DNA of 64,000 nt from an uncultured Clostridia bacterium (lineage in GTDB: Bacteria; Bacillota; Clostridia; Monoglobales; Monoglobaceae). Shown here piece by piece: positions 26,856 to 34,574 of the stretch. Every line of letters starts with the position of its first letter. The stretch's first letter is position 1. The notes beneath the pieces were generated by a model, which worked only from the letters and a program-made list of their open reading frames with translations, searched no databases and was not told where the DNA came from. A program made the translations under genes and the position numbers. The DNA lies in the NCBI GenBank assembly GCA_934454115.1, contig CAKSFQ010000005.1, positions 1 through 64,000 on the forward strand. The letters are read 5' to 3'.

Positions 26856-27641
26856 TTACCGATTGATGACTTCCTGCGCCATATCGGAAAGCGCGTCCTT
26901 TGAGAGCTTTCCGTCAATCTGCAGCAGCTGATACTGCATGTCGTCTATGACCCAGGTAACGCTCTGTATGTTTTGAATCTGCACGTCCGAGGAACCGTAG
27001 CTGAACACCAGTTCGCCGCTTGCCTCGGCCTTTTTGTCCGCCTCGGTCAGCGTATAATCTTCCGGCACGCTCTTGCCCGTATAGCTGTAATAGTAAATGT
27101 CGGCACCGTTTACGGTTTTTATGATGTCGCCCTGAAGCGTCTTGCCGGATCGAAATTGATCCTGGGCAAAGATGACGGTATCGCCGTCTTTTTCATAGTC
27201 AAAGGATACGGACTTAAACTTTTCAACGGTCTTTCCGTTTTCGTCGGCGAGACGGTTGTTTACAATGCTGCCGCTTTGAAAGGCATAGCCGTTTTGAAAG
27301 GTGTCAATCAGGATCGGCGTATAGCCGATGTCCTTGGTGATCTGCTGCGCCGTCGGCAGGGATGCATAATTCGGTTTGGACGATGACGCGCTGAACCGGG
27401 TCGAGATGATTTCGCCCGCGGCAAAAGCCGTGATGCCGAGGACGAGAACGGCCGCCGCCGCGATCAGGGATAATTTCTTTTTTGATTTCATCATAATAAA
27501 CTTCCTTTCCGTCGATGCGGAATCCAGTCTGGCGCCGACCTTTTGTTTGATAGCCGGAATGTCAATGCAGAGCGGATCGCAAAAATCCGATTCCTTTTTC
27601 TCCATATTCACATCTTCAAACAAGTCGTTCTTTTTTCTCAT
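26856..27641 (-). CDS. Putative anti-sigma factor / single-pass membrane protein
   Basis: This 261-residue protein has a cytoplasmic N-terminus of about 50 residues with acidic and cysteine residues, a single membrane segment (about 57-75, LSLIAAAAVLVLGITAFAAG), and an extracytoplasmic domain of about 180 residues resembling the DUF4367-type domains of anti-sigma factors. It overlaps the upstream sigma-factor gene by four bases (ATGA), so the two are translationally coupled. That coupling supports a role in holding the sigma factor inactive at the membrane until a signal is sensed outside. The N-terminus lacks an obvious zinc-binding HxxxCxxC anti-sigma motif, so the assignment rests mainly on context. 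Confidence 0.65.
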   Translation of the reverse strand: MRKKNDLFEDVNMEKKESDFCDPLCIDIPAIKQKVGARLDSASTERKFIMMKSKKKLSLIAAAAVLVLGITAFAAGEIISTRFSASSSKPNYASLPTAQQITKDIGYTPILIDTFQNGYAFQSGSIVNNRLADENGKTVEKFKSVSFDYEKDGDTVIFAQDQFRSGKTLQGDIIKTVNGADIYYYSYTGKSVPEDYTLTEADKKAEASGELVFSYGSSDVQIQNIQSVTWVIDDMQYQLLQIDGKLSKDALSDMAQEVINR

Positions 27642-28186
27642 ACCATTTCCTCCGCATGCAATAACATATTTTTTAGTTTCCGTTTGCCTCTTGAAAGCTT
27701 GGTTTTGACGGTAGACAGATTCAGAGCGGTCGCAGCAGCGATTTCCTTAAGCTTTTCATCGTACAGATAGTACCTGACAAAGATTTCGATGTCCGGCTCT
27801 CCAAGGCGCATCACGGCATCCCATACCGCACTGTATGCCGCGTTTTTTTGAGGATATGCGGCCTCATCCGGGATTTCGAGGCCGTCAAGACAAACATCGT
27901 CCGTCCTTTTGCTGCGCTCGTTTAGCCGCTTTAGTGCAAAATTTCGGGCAGCGGCGGCGATATAGGATCGTATCGTGCCTTTTTTTAAATCGATGGATTC
28001 GGCTTTGTTCCAGAGCGCGAGGAATACATCGGATACGATTTCCTCAATGTCCTCCCTGGGGAGCCGGTTCCCGGCCGTGCGGTAAAGGACGGTGCCAAGA
28101 TACGGCGTATAAGTTTCGATCGCCTTGTCGATGGCGCCGCGTTCTCTGTTTTTCAGCTGCATGAGCAGCTTTGCTTCATTTACCAT
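27638..28186 (-). CDS. ECF-type RNA polymerase sigma factor
   Basis: This 182-residue sigma-70 family protein has region 2 at about residues 20-90 (EDIEEIVSDVFLALWNKAESID, then GTIRSYIAAAARNFALKRL) and region 4 at about 125-180 (EKLKEIAAATALNLSTVKTKLSRGKRKLK). Regions 1.1 and 3 are missing, as in extracytoplasmic-function sigma factors. It is the first gene of a two-gene operon with the putative anti-sigma factor. ECF factors usually activate their own promoter; I could not identify that promoter in the 250-base upstream gap. The trigger and regulon are unknown. Confidence 0.88.
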   Translation of the reverse strand: MVNEAKLLMQLKNRERGAIDKAIETYTPYLGTVLYRTAGNRLPREDIEEIVSDVFLALWNKAESIDLKKGTIRSYIAAAARNFALKRLNERSKRTDDVCLDGLEIPDEAAYPQKNAAYSAVWDAVMRLGEPDIEIFVRYYLYDEKLKEIAAATALNLSTVKTKLSRGKRKLKNMLLHAEEMV

Positions 28187-28342
28187 GTTAAACCTGCTTT
28201 CTTTTGCAAAGATAAAAGCTTTTGGTCTTTACACTCTTAGATATCTCAAAATCCGTAAAAAAGTTTCACATCTTAAAAAATTTTTTCCGTTTTTCTTTCA
28301 TGATAGCAAAAAGAGAGCCCTTTGGCGCATAAAAAACAGAAT

Positions 28343-28364
28343 CCGCAGATCTGCGGCGTTTTTT
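28343..28364. terminator. Small bidirectional terminator upstream of spoIIIA
   Basis: The perfect palindrome CCGCAGATCTGCGG (28343-28356) is followed by CG and six T residues on the plus strand; on the minus strand TTCTGTTTTTT follows it. It insulates the divergent sigma-factor and spoIIIA transcription units. No gene ending here is visible, so it may stop antisense or upstream transcripts. Confidence 0.55.
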
Positions 28365-28380
28365 GCATATCATAAACGGT

Positions 28381-28408
28381 TCTAAAAGAGGACAAAGCCT
28401 CATACAAT
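28381..28408 (+). promoter_or_regulatory. Candidate sigma-E type promoter of the spoIIIA operon
   Basis: CATACAAT (28401-28408) matches the sigma-E -10 consensus. A weak -35 candidate, TCTAAAA, lies 13 bases upstream (28381-28387). It is about 35 bases before the spoIIIAA start. The spoIIIA operon is known to be transcribed by sigma-E in the mother cell of Bacillus and Clostridium, which supports the call. Confidence 0.5.
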
Positions 28409-28441
28409 CCTATAAAAGCGAAAACCAAAGGGGTGATAGCC

Positions 28442-29371
28442 ATGAATGAGCCGAGAATCATCGGCGTTTTGCCCTATCTTCCCAAGGCGATTCAAAAGAA
28501 GGTAGCGCATGCGGCGCTGGATGACTGGCTGGAAATTGAAGAGATCCGAATCCGCGCCGGCGCACCGCTGACGCTGGGGATCTTGGGAGAAAGCTGTTTT
28601 TTAACGCCGGCAGGAGGGATTACCAATCATGAAGAAGATGCTTACCATGTTTCACCGCAGGAGGTGCAAAGCGCCTACGCGGCCATTTGTGAAAATTCGA
28701 TCTATGCCCACATGGATGAAATCCGTCAGGGATTTCTTACCCTTAAAGGGGGTCATCGTGTGGGGATATGCGGAAAAACGGTCACGGAAGAAGGAAAAAT
28801 CAAAACGTTCCGGGAGGTCAGCTCGTTGAATTTCAGAGTGGCACATGAAATTCTCGGTGCGGCGGACAACATCATAGACGGGATTGTGCATGGCAGCAGA
28901 GTTGACAGCGTGTTGATTATTTCGCCGCCGCAGATGGGAAAAACAACCCTGATCCGCGATGTCATGCGCCAGGTTTCCAACCGGGGCTTTAAGACCGGGG
29001 TGGCCGATGACCGCGGAGAGCTGGCCGCGCTGTATCAGGGAATGCCGCAGAATGAGATTGGCGCGCAGACGGACGTCGTTGACAACGCACCCAAGGCAGA
29101 GGCAATTTTGATGCTGCTGCGCACCATGTCGCCCAAGGTCATCATCAGCGATGAGATCGCCTGTGAAGAGGATGTGGCGGCCATCCGTCTTGCGCACGGA
29201 ACGGGAGTCTCGATCATCGCGACCACCCACGGATCCAATCTTGACGAGGTCATGCGCCGCCCGGCGCTTCGGCCGCTGTTTGAGGACGGCGTTTTTCAAA
29301 AGGCCATTTTAATGCGGCGTGATTTTTCGACCATGGATTCGGTGACCTATACCAAATCCGTTGAGCTATGA
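28442..29371 (+). CDS. spoIIIAA: Stage III sporulation protein AA, ATPase
   Basis: This 309-residue ATPase is related to type II/IV secretion ATPases. The Walker A motif PPQMGKTT (about residues 162-169) is followed by a Walker-B-like segment KVIISDEIACEED. It powers or assembles the mother-cell side of the SpoIIIA-SpoIIQ channel that links mother cell and engulfed forespore. ATG 28442 is preferred over GTG 28433, which lies within the AAAGGGGTGA ribosome site. It is the first gene of the complete eight-gene operon and overlaps spoIIIAB by four bases. The length matches the family. Confidence 0.95.
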   Translation: MNEPRIIGVLPYLPKAIQKKVAHAALDDWLEIEEIRIRAGAPLTLGILGESCFLTPAGGITNHEEDAYHVSPQEVQSAYAAICENSIYAHMDEIRQGFLTLKGGHRVGICGKTVTEEGKIKTFREVSSLNFRVAHEILGAADNIIDGIVHGSRVDSVLIISPPQMGKTTLIRDVMRQVSNRGFKTGVADDRGELAALYQGMPQNEIGAQTDVVDNAPKAEAILMLLRTMSPKVIISDEIACEEDVAAIRLAHGTGVSIIATTHGSNLDEVMRRPALRPLFEDGVFQKAILMRRDFSTMDSVTYTKSVEL

Positions 29372-29886
29372 TGATACGGTTGGCGCTGTGCGCGGTGGTG
29401 GTATTGGGGTGCGGATACGTCGGGTTTTCCTATGCGGCGCGGATTATGACACGGGCGGCACAAATCCGGGAGGCCGAAGGCGTGCTTTGCAGACTGATCT
29501 TTCATGTCGGTTTTTTGTCTGTGCCGTTTGCAAGGGCGCTTTGCCTTGCAGCCAAGCAGCCGGGAGAAGTGTGCGCCATACTTTGTAGGACCGGTACGCT
29601 TTTGATGCAGGATCCGGGTCGCAGCCCGGAGGATGCCTTTGGCGCTGCAATCGCGCGGAGCGGCAGAAATTTGTGCCTTCAGGATGCGGAGATCGACGCA
29701 CTGCGTGAGCTGATGCGCTATGCCGGACGGGGCGACCGGGAGAATATGCAAAGCAGCATTCGCTTTACCCGGGCAAAGCTGCAGCTGATCCGGGAGGATG
29801 CGGAAGTACAGTATCACCGTGACGGCAGACTGTATCGGGGCTTGGGGTTTTTAAGCGGAATGCTGATTGTGATTTTGCTGCTTTAA
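29368..29886 (+). CDS. spoIIIAB: Stage III sporulation protein AB
   Basis: This 172-residue protein has an N-terminal membrane segment (LALCAVVVLGCGYVGFSYAAR) and a C-terminal hydrophobic tail (GLGFLSGMLIVILLL) flanking a helical region. The fold resembles GspF-like platform proteins of type II secretion. It is a component of the SpoIIIA channel complex in the mother-cell membrane during engulfment. Its ATG overlaps the spoIIIAA stop, and the position and length match the second gene of the conserved operon. Confidence 0.92.
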   Translation: MMIRLALCAVVVLGCGYVGFSYAARIMTRAAQIREAEGVLCRLIFHVGFLSVPFARALCLAAKQPGEVCAILCRTGTLLMQDPGRSPEDAFGAAIARSGRNLCLQDAEIDALRELMRYAGRGDRENMQSSIRFTRAKLQLIREDAEVQYHRDGRLYRGLGFLSGMLIVILLL

Positions 29887-29908
29887 AGCAAAGCCGAGGA
29901 GGAAGAAC

Positions 29909-30106
29909 ATGGACGGTGTGGATTTAATCTTTAAGGTGGCGGCCATTGGGATTTTGGTTGCGGTACTCAATATGCTTTTGGTGCGCGCCGGACGGGACGA
30001 CCAGGCGATGATGACGACCATTGCCGGGCTTGTTGTGGTTTTGATGGTTGTGATTCGGGAAATCAGCAGCCTGTTTGACACCATCAAGAGCGTTTTTGGG
30101 CTTTAG
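29909..30106 (+). CDS. spoIIIAC: Stage III sporulation protein AC
   Basis: This 65-residue protein has two hydrophobic helices (LIFKVAAIGILVAVLNMLLV and MTTIAGLVVVLMVVI) around a charged turn (RAGRDDQ). That is the typical size and pattern of SpoIIIAC, a small membrane component of the mother cell-forespore channel. GAGGAGG precedes the ATG. It ends two bases before spoIIIAD, so the pair is tightly coupled. The adjacent SpoIIIAD is partly homologous to it, as in Bacillus. Confidence 0.93.
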   Translation: MDGVDLIFKVAAIGILVAVLNMLLVRAGRDDQAMMTTIAGLVVVLMVVIREISSLFDTIKSVFGL

Positions 30107-30108
30107 CG

Positions 30109-30498
30109 ATGGAACTGACCAAAATCATCGGAATCGGAATGATTGCGGCCGTTCTTTCGCTGACGGTCAAACAGACCAGACCGGAGATCGCATTTGCGTT
30201 GCCGATCCTGGGCGCGGCCGGAATTTTATTATGCCTTGTGCCGCATGTAAAGGGGATTCTCTCCATGTTTTGGGACATTGCCGATCGGGTCGGCATCGAG
30301 AGTCGGTACCTTAAACTGATTATCAAAATGATTGGGGTTGCGTATCTTTGCCAGTTTTCGGCAGAACTGTGCAAGGACGCCGGCGAGGGCGCCATCGGCA
30401 GTAAAATCGAGCTGGGAGGAAAGCTGCTGATTCTATCACTCTCCGTACCGATTGTGTATCGGCTGCTGGAGTTGGTTCATGCCATCATTTACTTTTAG
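30109..30498 (+). CDS. spoIIIAD: Stage III sporulation protein AD
   Basis: This 129-residue integral membrane protein has about four hydrophobic segments (IIGIGMIAAVLSLTV, IAFALPILGAAGILLCLV, LIIKMIGVAYLCQF, LLILSLSVPIVYRLLEL). It is the partner of SpoIIIAC in the feeding-tube or channel complex of sporulating cells. The gene begins two bases after the spoIIIAC stop. Length and position are standard for the operon, and nothing unusual is seen. Confidence 0.93.
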   Translation: MELTKIIGIGMIAAVLSLTVKQTRPEIAFALPILGAAGILLCLVPHVKGILSMFWDIADRVGIESRYLKLIIKMIGVAYLCQFSAELCKDAGEGAIGSKIELGGKLLILSLSVPIVYRLLELVHAIIYF

Positions 30499-30510
30499 AG
30501 GTGCAAAAGA

Positions 30511-31698
30511 ATGCGCAGATGGATCTGCATTTTATGCTTGCTGCTGCTTTTTCCGATCGGTGTATCGGCAGAGGAGCAGAAAAAAGAGCTTCAGACAATG
30601 ACGGATGAAATTTTAGACAGTTATACGGAATTTTACGGAGATGCGTTTTCAAGGGCTGTGGAACACACCGGGCTTTCAGACGCATTTACCGATCTGATCC
30701 CGCGATTTCGGTTCCGTGATCTCTTGTCGCAGCTTATGCAGGGGAAGTTAGAGGTATCGCCCTCCGACCTGCTCTCATGGCTGCTGCGCTGGCTGCTCGG
30801 TGAAGTCTGCCGCAGCCTGAAGCTGATGGTGACCGTGCTGGCCGCCGCGGTGCTTTGCTCTTACCTCACCGGCCTTTATGAGGGGTTCGGCAAAACCGGG
30901 GTGACCCAGGCGGCCTATTACGTCTGCTATATTGTAATTGCCGGTGTGGCGGCCGCGGCGTTTTACGATGCGGCGGACTGCGTCAGTAGTGCGATCGAGA
31001 GCATTGCGCTGTTTATGAAGATGGTGGTACCCATTGTGATTACCACCCTGGTCGCCTCCGGGGCGATGATTTCTGCCTCCGTATTTGAACCGGCGCTGCT
31101 TGGCATGATTGCGGCCGCGGTGGCGGTGATCCGTACCCTGCTGATCCCGCTGGTGATGATTGCAACCGCCTTAAATCTGGTTAACGGCATCTCGGATCAG
31201 TTTAAGATTGACCGGCTGATTAAACTCATCAATCAGTGCATCAAGTGGGGTCTTAGCATCATGCTGACAATCTTTGTCAGTACGGCGGCGATCCAGAGCA
31301 TTGCCTCGGCCGGTGCGGACGGGCTGACGGTTAAGCTGACCAAATTTGCAACCGCCAACCTGATCCCGGTGGTGGGCGGCATCATGGCAGAGTCGGTTGA
31401 AACCGTGATGAACTGCAGTGTGCTGATTAAAAATTCGGTCGGGGTTTTGGGCATTCTCTGCCTGGTTGTTATCGCGCTGTCGCCGCTTTGCAAAACGGCC
31501 GCAGTTTTGCTGATCTTTCGGTTGACAGCTGCGGCGGCGGAGCCGGTGAGCGATGCACGGATTGTAAACTGCCTGTCCTCGCTTGCCAATGCGATTTCAG
31601 TGTTGTTTTCCATGCTGGCGGCAACGACGGTGATGCTTGTGATTGTCCTGACCATCGTGATCCATGCCGGCAACACGGCAATCGTATTGGGGAGGTGA
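30511..31698 (+). CDS. spoIIIAE: Stage III sporulation protein AE
   Basis: This 395-residue protein starts with a signal-like hydrophobic segment (WICILCLLLLFPIGVSAEE). A soluble portion of about 90 residues follows, and then roughly seven hydrophobic membrane segments to the C-terminus. This polytopic architecture and the length fit SpoIIIAE, a predicted pore or permease-like member of the SpoIIIA complex. It lies between spoIIIAD (12 bases) and spoIIIAF (4 bases) in the expected order. Confidence 0.93.
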   Translation: MRRWICILCLLLLFPIGVSAEEQKKELQTMTDEILDSYTEFYGDAFSRAVEHTGLSDAFTDLIPRFRFRDLLSQLMQGKLEVSPSDLLSWLLRWLLGEVCRSLKLMVTVLAAAVLCSYLTGLYEGFGKTGVTQAAYYVCYIVIAGVAAAAFYDAADCVSSAIESIALFMKMVVPIVITTLVASGAMISASVFEPALLGMIAAAVAVIRTLLIPLVMIATALNLVNGISDQFKIDRLIKLINQCIKWGLSIMLTIFVSTAAIQSIASAGADGLTVKLTKFATANLIPVVGGIMAESVETVMNCSVLIKNSVGVLGILCLVVIALSPLCKTAAVLLIFRLTAAAAEPVSDARIVNCLSSLANAISVLFSMLAATTVMLVIVLTIVIHAGNTAIVLGR

Positions 31699-31702
31699 TG
31701 GG

Positions 31703-32218
31703 ATGCTGGAGGCGCTCAGAGACTGGGCAACCGTGCTCTCCGGCGTGATGATCTTCGGCGCGTTATGCGAGGTGATTTTGCCCTCCGGCAGCTTTCAAAA
31801 GTATATTCGTCTGGCTGTCGGCCTTTTGCTGGTGTTTACCCTGATGACGCCGCTTTTAGAGATTCTGCATCTGCGTGATGCGGACAGCGGTATTTTCAGC
31901 GCCGGGGAGAGCGCCTACCTTGCACGGGAGGAGATGGAGGAAAAGCAGCGCGCCGAGGTGCTTTTGCTCTATCAAAAAAGCCTGAACCAAAAGATGACGG
32001 CATCGCTCAAGAATCTGCGAAAGAGTGACGATGCCGAGGTGCGGTGCAGTATCTGTGAGGAAATCGGACGGTTTGGGGCGGTGGATGGGGTTTTGGTGCT
32101 GATTCGTGCCGCACCGTCGGAGAAGGATGCAGAAAAAATCCGGCAGGTCATGCGGCAGGAATACGGCGTTGCCGAGGAGCAGATAACGCTGCGGTACATA
32201 AAGGAGCGCGAAGGATGA
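31703..32218 (+). CDS. spoIIIAF: Stage III sporulation protein AF
   Basis: This 171-residue protein has two N-terminal membrane segments (about 10-30 and 38-58) and a soluble C-terminal domain with a ring-building-motif-like pattern (VRCSICEEIGRFGAVDGVLVLI to EEQITLRYI). SpoIIIAF forms part of the mother-cell channel ring. ATG 31703, preceded by GGGAGGTGATGG, is chosen over an upstream in-frame start at 31664 that lies inside spoIIIAE. The stop overlaps the spoIIIAG start (ATGA). Confidence 0.9.
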   Translation: MLEALRDWATVLSGVMIFGALCEVILPSGSFQKYIRLAVGLLLVFTLMTPLLEILHLRDADSGIFSAGESAYLAREEMEEKQRAEVLLLYQKSLNQKMTASLKNLRKSDDAEVRCSICEEIGRFGAVDGVLVLIRAAPSEKDAEKIRQVMRQEYGVAEEQITLRYIKEREG

Positions 32219-32775
32219 AAAAGGATGGGTTAAAGCGGTGGATAAAGCAGCCGGAGACGGCAGGAAAACGGCCAAGTCCTTGGATCATCTGGGTTTTGGT
32301 CGGCGCAATTGCGATTTTAGCGCTGAGCGGCCTGTTTGACGGAAAAAAGCAGACAAAGACAAAGTCGGCCGCCGAAGAAACCGGCAATGCACAGTCGATG
32401 GAGGAGTATGTCCGTCAGACGGAGGAGCGGCTATCTCAGATCCTGGAAAAAATTAACGGGGCAGGCAAGGTCTCGGTGTTTATCAGTATTGAAAACGGAG
32501 GTGAGAAGATTTTAGCCACCGATCAGAGCCGAAAGAGCAGCAGCGAGGCGGCGGCCGATACGGAGCAGAGCAGTGAAGAGCAGGAACAAAATGTGGTGCT
32601 GGCCGGGCAGAGCGCAGGGCAAAGCCCGTATATCCTGGGCGAAAAGCTGCCGGCGCCGAGCGGTGTGTTGGTTGTGGCGGAGGGTGCGGCGGATGAAAAG
32701 GTGCGCCTTGCCATGTATGAGGCGGTGCGGGCGGTGTTTGGGCTGTCCGCGCACAGAGTAAAAATCACGTATTAG
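32215..32775 (+). CDS. spoIIIAG: Stage III sporulation protein AG
   Basis: This 186-residue protein has a basic N-terminus, a single membrane segment (WIIWVLVGAIAILALSGLF, about 22-40), an intermembrane region with Ser/Glu/Gln-rich sequence, and a ring-building-motif domain at the C-terminal end (KVRLAMYEAVRAVFGLSAHRVKI). In Bacillus SpoIIIAG forms a large oligomeric ring between the two membranes of the engulfed forespore. It is translationally coupled to spoIIIAF. Confidence 0.92.
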   Translation: MKKDGLKRWIKQPETAGKRPSPWIIWVLVGAIAILALSGLFDGKKQTKTKSAAEETGNAQSMEEYVRQTEERLSQILEKINGAGKVSVFISIENGGEKILATDQSRKSSSEAAADTEQSSEEQEQNVVLAGQSAGQSPYILGEKLPAPSGVLVVAEGAADEKVRLAMYEAVRAVFGLSAHRVKITY

Positions 32776-32798
32776 CGTTATGAGAAGGAGGAAAGACA

Positions 32799-33383
32799 AT
32801 GAGTCAAAACAAAAAGGTGCCGTTTCGGGGGAAACAGATTTTATTGCTTGGATTGGTCGCGCTGGTAATTACGGCGGGGTATTACCGCTGGACGATGGAG
32901 ACGGAGCAGCTGCGCAGCGTCCCGGTGACCGGGGAGACGCTGCCGGTGAACGGAGAGAATCAGGAAAACGCCGATGGCGGCGAACAAAAGGAAGAGGCAA
33001 AAGAGGGCAGCGCCGGCGAGACGCAGGCGCCGAATACCAATGTAGGGCTTGCGCAGCTGCGGCAGGAGCGGGACAGCGCACGCAGCGAGGCGGTTGAGCA
33101 GTGGGAAAAGACGGCTAAGAGCAGTGAGGCGTCGGCGGAGACTAAGCGGGAGCTTGAAAAGAAGGTAAAGGCGGCGGCCGATGCGGTAGAGAAAGAAAAG
33201 TCCATTGAAACGCTGGTGAAAGCCAAGGGCTTTGAGGACTGCTTTGCGCATATTGACGGCAGCGGCGTGACCGTACGGGTAAAGGGCGGTGAAATCGACG
33301 GCTCTAAGGTGGCGCAGATTAAAGATATTGTGGTGGACGAAACCGGCGTTGCGGTTCGGAATATCAAAATCAGCGCCGAGTAG
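32799..33383 (+). CDS. spoIIIAH: Stage III sporulation protein AH
   Basis: This 194-residue protein has one N-terminal membrane segment (about residues 12-28, ILLLGLVALVITAGYY), a long charged and coiled-coil-like linker (about 40-125), and a C-terminal YscJ/FliF-like ring-building domain (IETLVKAKGFEDCFAHIDGSGVTVRV). SpoIIIAH spans the intermembrane space and binds forespore SpoIIQ. As the last spoIIIA gene it is followed by a 200-base gap with a separate promoter for the next unit. GAAGGAGG precedes the ATG. Confidence 0.93.
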   Translation: MSQNKKVPFRGKQILLLGLVALVITAGYYRWTMETEQLRSVPVTGETLPVNGENQENADGGEQKEEAKEGSAGETQAPNTNVGLAQLRQERDSARSEAVEQWEKTAKSSEASAETKRELEKKVKAAADAVEKEKSIETLVKAKGFEDCFAHIDGSGVTVRVKGGEIDGSKVAQIKDIVVDETGVAVRNIKISAE

Positions 33384-33484
33384 AGGGATGCAAGGATCCG
33401 TATCTTAAAACCGGAGCCCGGATTTCTTCCTTTCGCCTAGTGCAACATGCTGAAGAAAACGCAAAAAAGTTTGCAAATTTACCA

Positions 33485-33513
33485 TTGTAATCTGTTTTCC
33501 GGTGTGTTATAAT
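33485..33513 (+). promoter_or_regulatory. Sigma-A promoter for the asp23-nusB unit
   Basis: TTGTAA (33485-33490), a 17-base spacer and a perfect TATAAT (33508-33513) form a strong vegetative promoter about 70 bases before the Asp23-family gene. It separates the housekeeping genes downstream from the sporulation operon upstream. Confidence 0.8.
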
Positions 33514-33584
33514 ACAGAAAATGGGAGAGTTTTTGCGTGCATGGTTCTGTCTGCACTCCCGCAATAGAAATAGGAGGACCTGAA

Positions 33585-34079
33585 ATGGAGAATATGGTAA
33601 ATCCGGAAATAGAGACAAATGGAAATGTCAATATTGCAGATGAAGTGGTAACGGTGATCGCCTCTCTGGCGGCCGGTGAGGTCAAGGGCGTTGCCGGAAT
33701 GAGCGGCGGCCTGGCCGGCGGCTTTGCGGAGCTTTTGGGAAAAAAGAACTTTTCTAAGGGTGTTAAACTGACGGTTGCGGAAAAAAAGGTGACCTTAGAT
33801 CTTTCCGTGATTGTGGAATACGGCGCCAAAATCCCGGAGGTTGCGTGGGAACTGCAGGAAAAGGTGAAAAATGAGGTTGAGGCAATGACCGGAATGCAGG
33901 TGATGGCGGTCAACGTCTCGGTGGACGGTGTGAATGTTCCGAAAGCGGACGCATCGGCAAAAGAGGAAGAAGCGCCTGCGGAGGAAGCCGAAACGGAGAC
34001 GGAGACAGAAGAGACCGGGACTGCGGAAACCGCAGATACGGAGGATCAAACGCAGGAAGCTACGGCAACGGAGGAATAG
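33585..34079 (+). CDS. Asp23/Gls24 family envelope stress protein
   Basis: This 164-residue cytoplasmic protein has the Asp23 domain (about 15-115, EVVTVIASLAAGEVKGVAGMSG to VNVSVDGVNVP) followed by a highly acidic Glu/Thr/Ala tail of about 45 residues. The family includes Asp23 and YqhY, linked to envelope stress and, for YqhY, to fatty-acid synthesis control. Its position directly before nusB matches YqhY in Bacillus. ATG 33585 follows AGGAGG; an upstream in-frame GTG at 33537 overlaps the leader. The acidic tail is longer than in most members. Confidence 0.88.
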   Translation: MENMVNPEIETNGNVNIADEVVTVIASLAAGEVKGVAGMSGGLAGGFAELLGKKNFSKGVKLTVAEKKVTLDLSVIVEYGAKIPEVAWELQEKVKNEVEAMTGMQVMAVNVSVDGVNVPKADASAKEEEAPAEEAETETETEETGTAETADTEDQTQEATATEE

Positions 34080-34085
34080 CCCCCC

Positions 34086-34493
34086 ATGATGAACAGAAGA
34101 AAAGCGAGAGAATATGCATTTATCCTGTTGTTTGAGTACCGTTTTCAGCCGGACTGCATTCATGAATTATTAGAAGATTTTCTGGCGGAGAACGAGGCCG
34201 GAGAGCAGGAAGAATATATCCGCAGCACTGTGGAGGGAACCATCGCCCATGTCGCGGAGATTGACGCCGTGATTGCCGCCCGTGCAAAGGGCTGGACAAC
34301 GGAGCGGATTTCGGTTGCCTGCATGGCGGCGATGCGCCTTGCCGTCTTTGAGATGACGCATGACGAGAGCATTCCGCTCGGCGTATCGGTCAATGAGGCG
34401 GTTGCCCTTACCAAGAAGTACGACGGTGAGGAATCGGTTGGCTTTGTCAACGGACTTCTGGGCGCGTATCAGAACGCGCTGATATCAGGCTAA
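34086..34493 (+). CDS. nusB: Transcription antitermination factor NusB
   Basis: This 135-residue all-helical RNA-binding protein of the NusB family has N-terminal RRKAREYAFILLFEYRF and C-terminal PLGVSVNEAVALTKKYDGEESVGFVNGLLG. With NusE (ribosomal protein S10) it binds boxA in rRNA transcripts to prevent premature termination. The start has adjacent ATG codons at 34086 and 34089. It lies six bases after the Asp23-family gene and before xseA, a conserved clostridial order. Confidence 0.95.
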   Translation: MMNRRKAREYAFILLFEYRFQPDCIHELLEDFLAENEAGEQEEYIRSTVEGTIAHVAEIDAVIAARAKGWTTERISVACMAAMRLAVFEMTHDESIPLGVSVNEAVALTKKYDGEESVGFVNGLLGAYQNALISG

Positions 34494-34507
34494 CGGAGAT
34501 AAAAATG

Positions 34508-34545
34508 AACAGAGCGGCATATCGCCGCTCTGTTTCGGTGTTTTT
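34508..34545 (+). terminator. Terminator or attenuator between nusB and xseA
   Basis: AACAGAGCGGC (34508-34518) pairs with GCCGCTCTGTT (34524-34534), followed by TCGGTGTTTTT. It could reduce read-through from nusB into the exonuclease VII genes. Confidence 0.65.
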
Positions 34546-34574
34546 GACGGACAATCACGGAAAGGAGGAAGACC

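Noticed and set aside
28273-28461. 62-codon minus-strand frame upstream of spoIIIAA
   Set aside because: It overlaps the terminator and the promoter region, and no ribosome site or family is visible.
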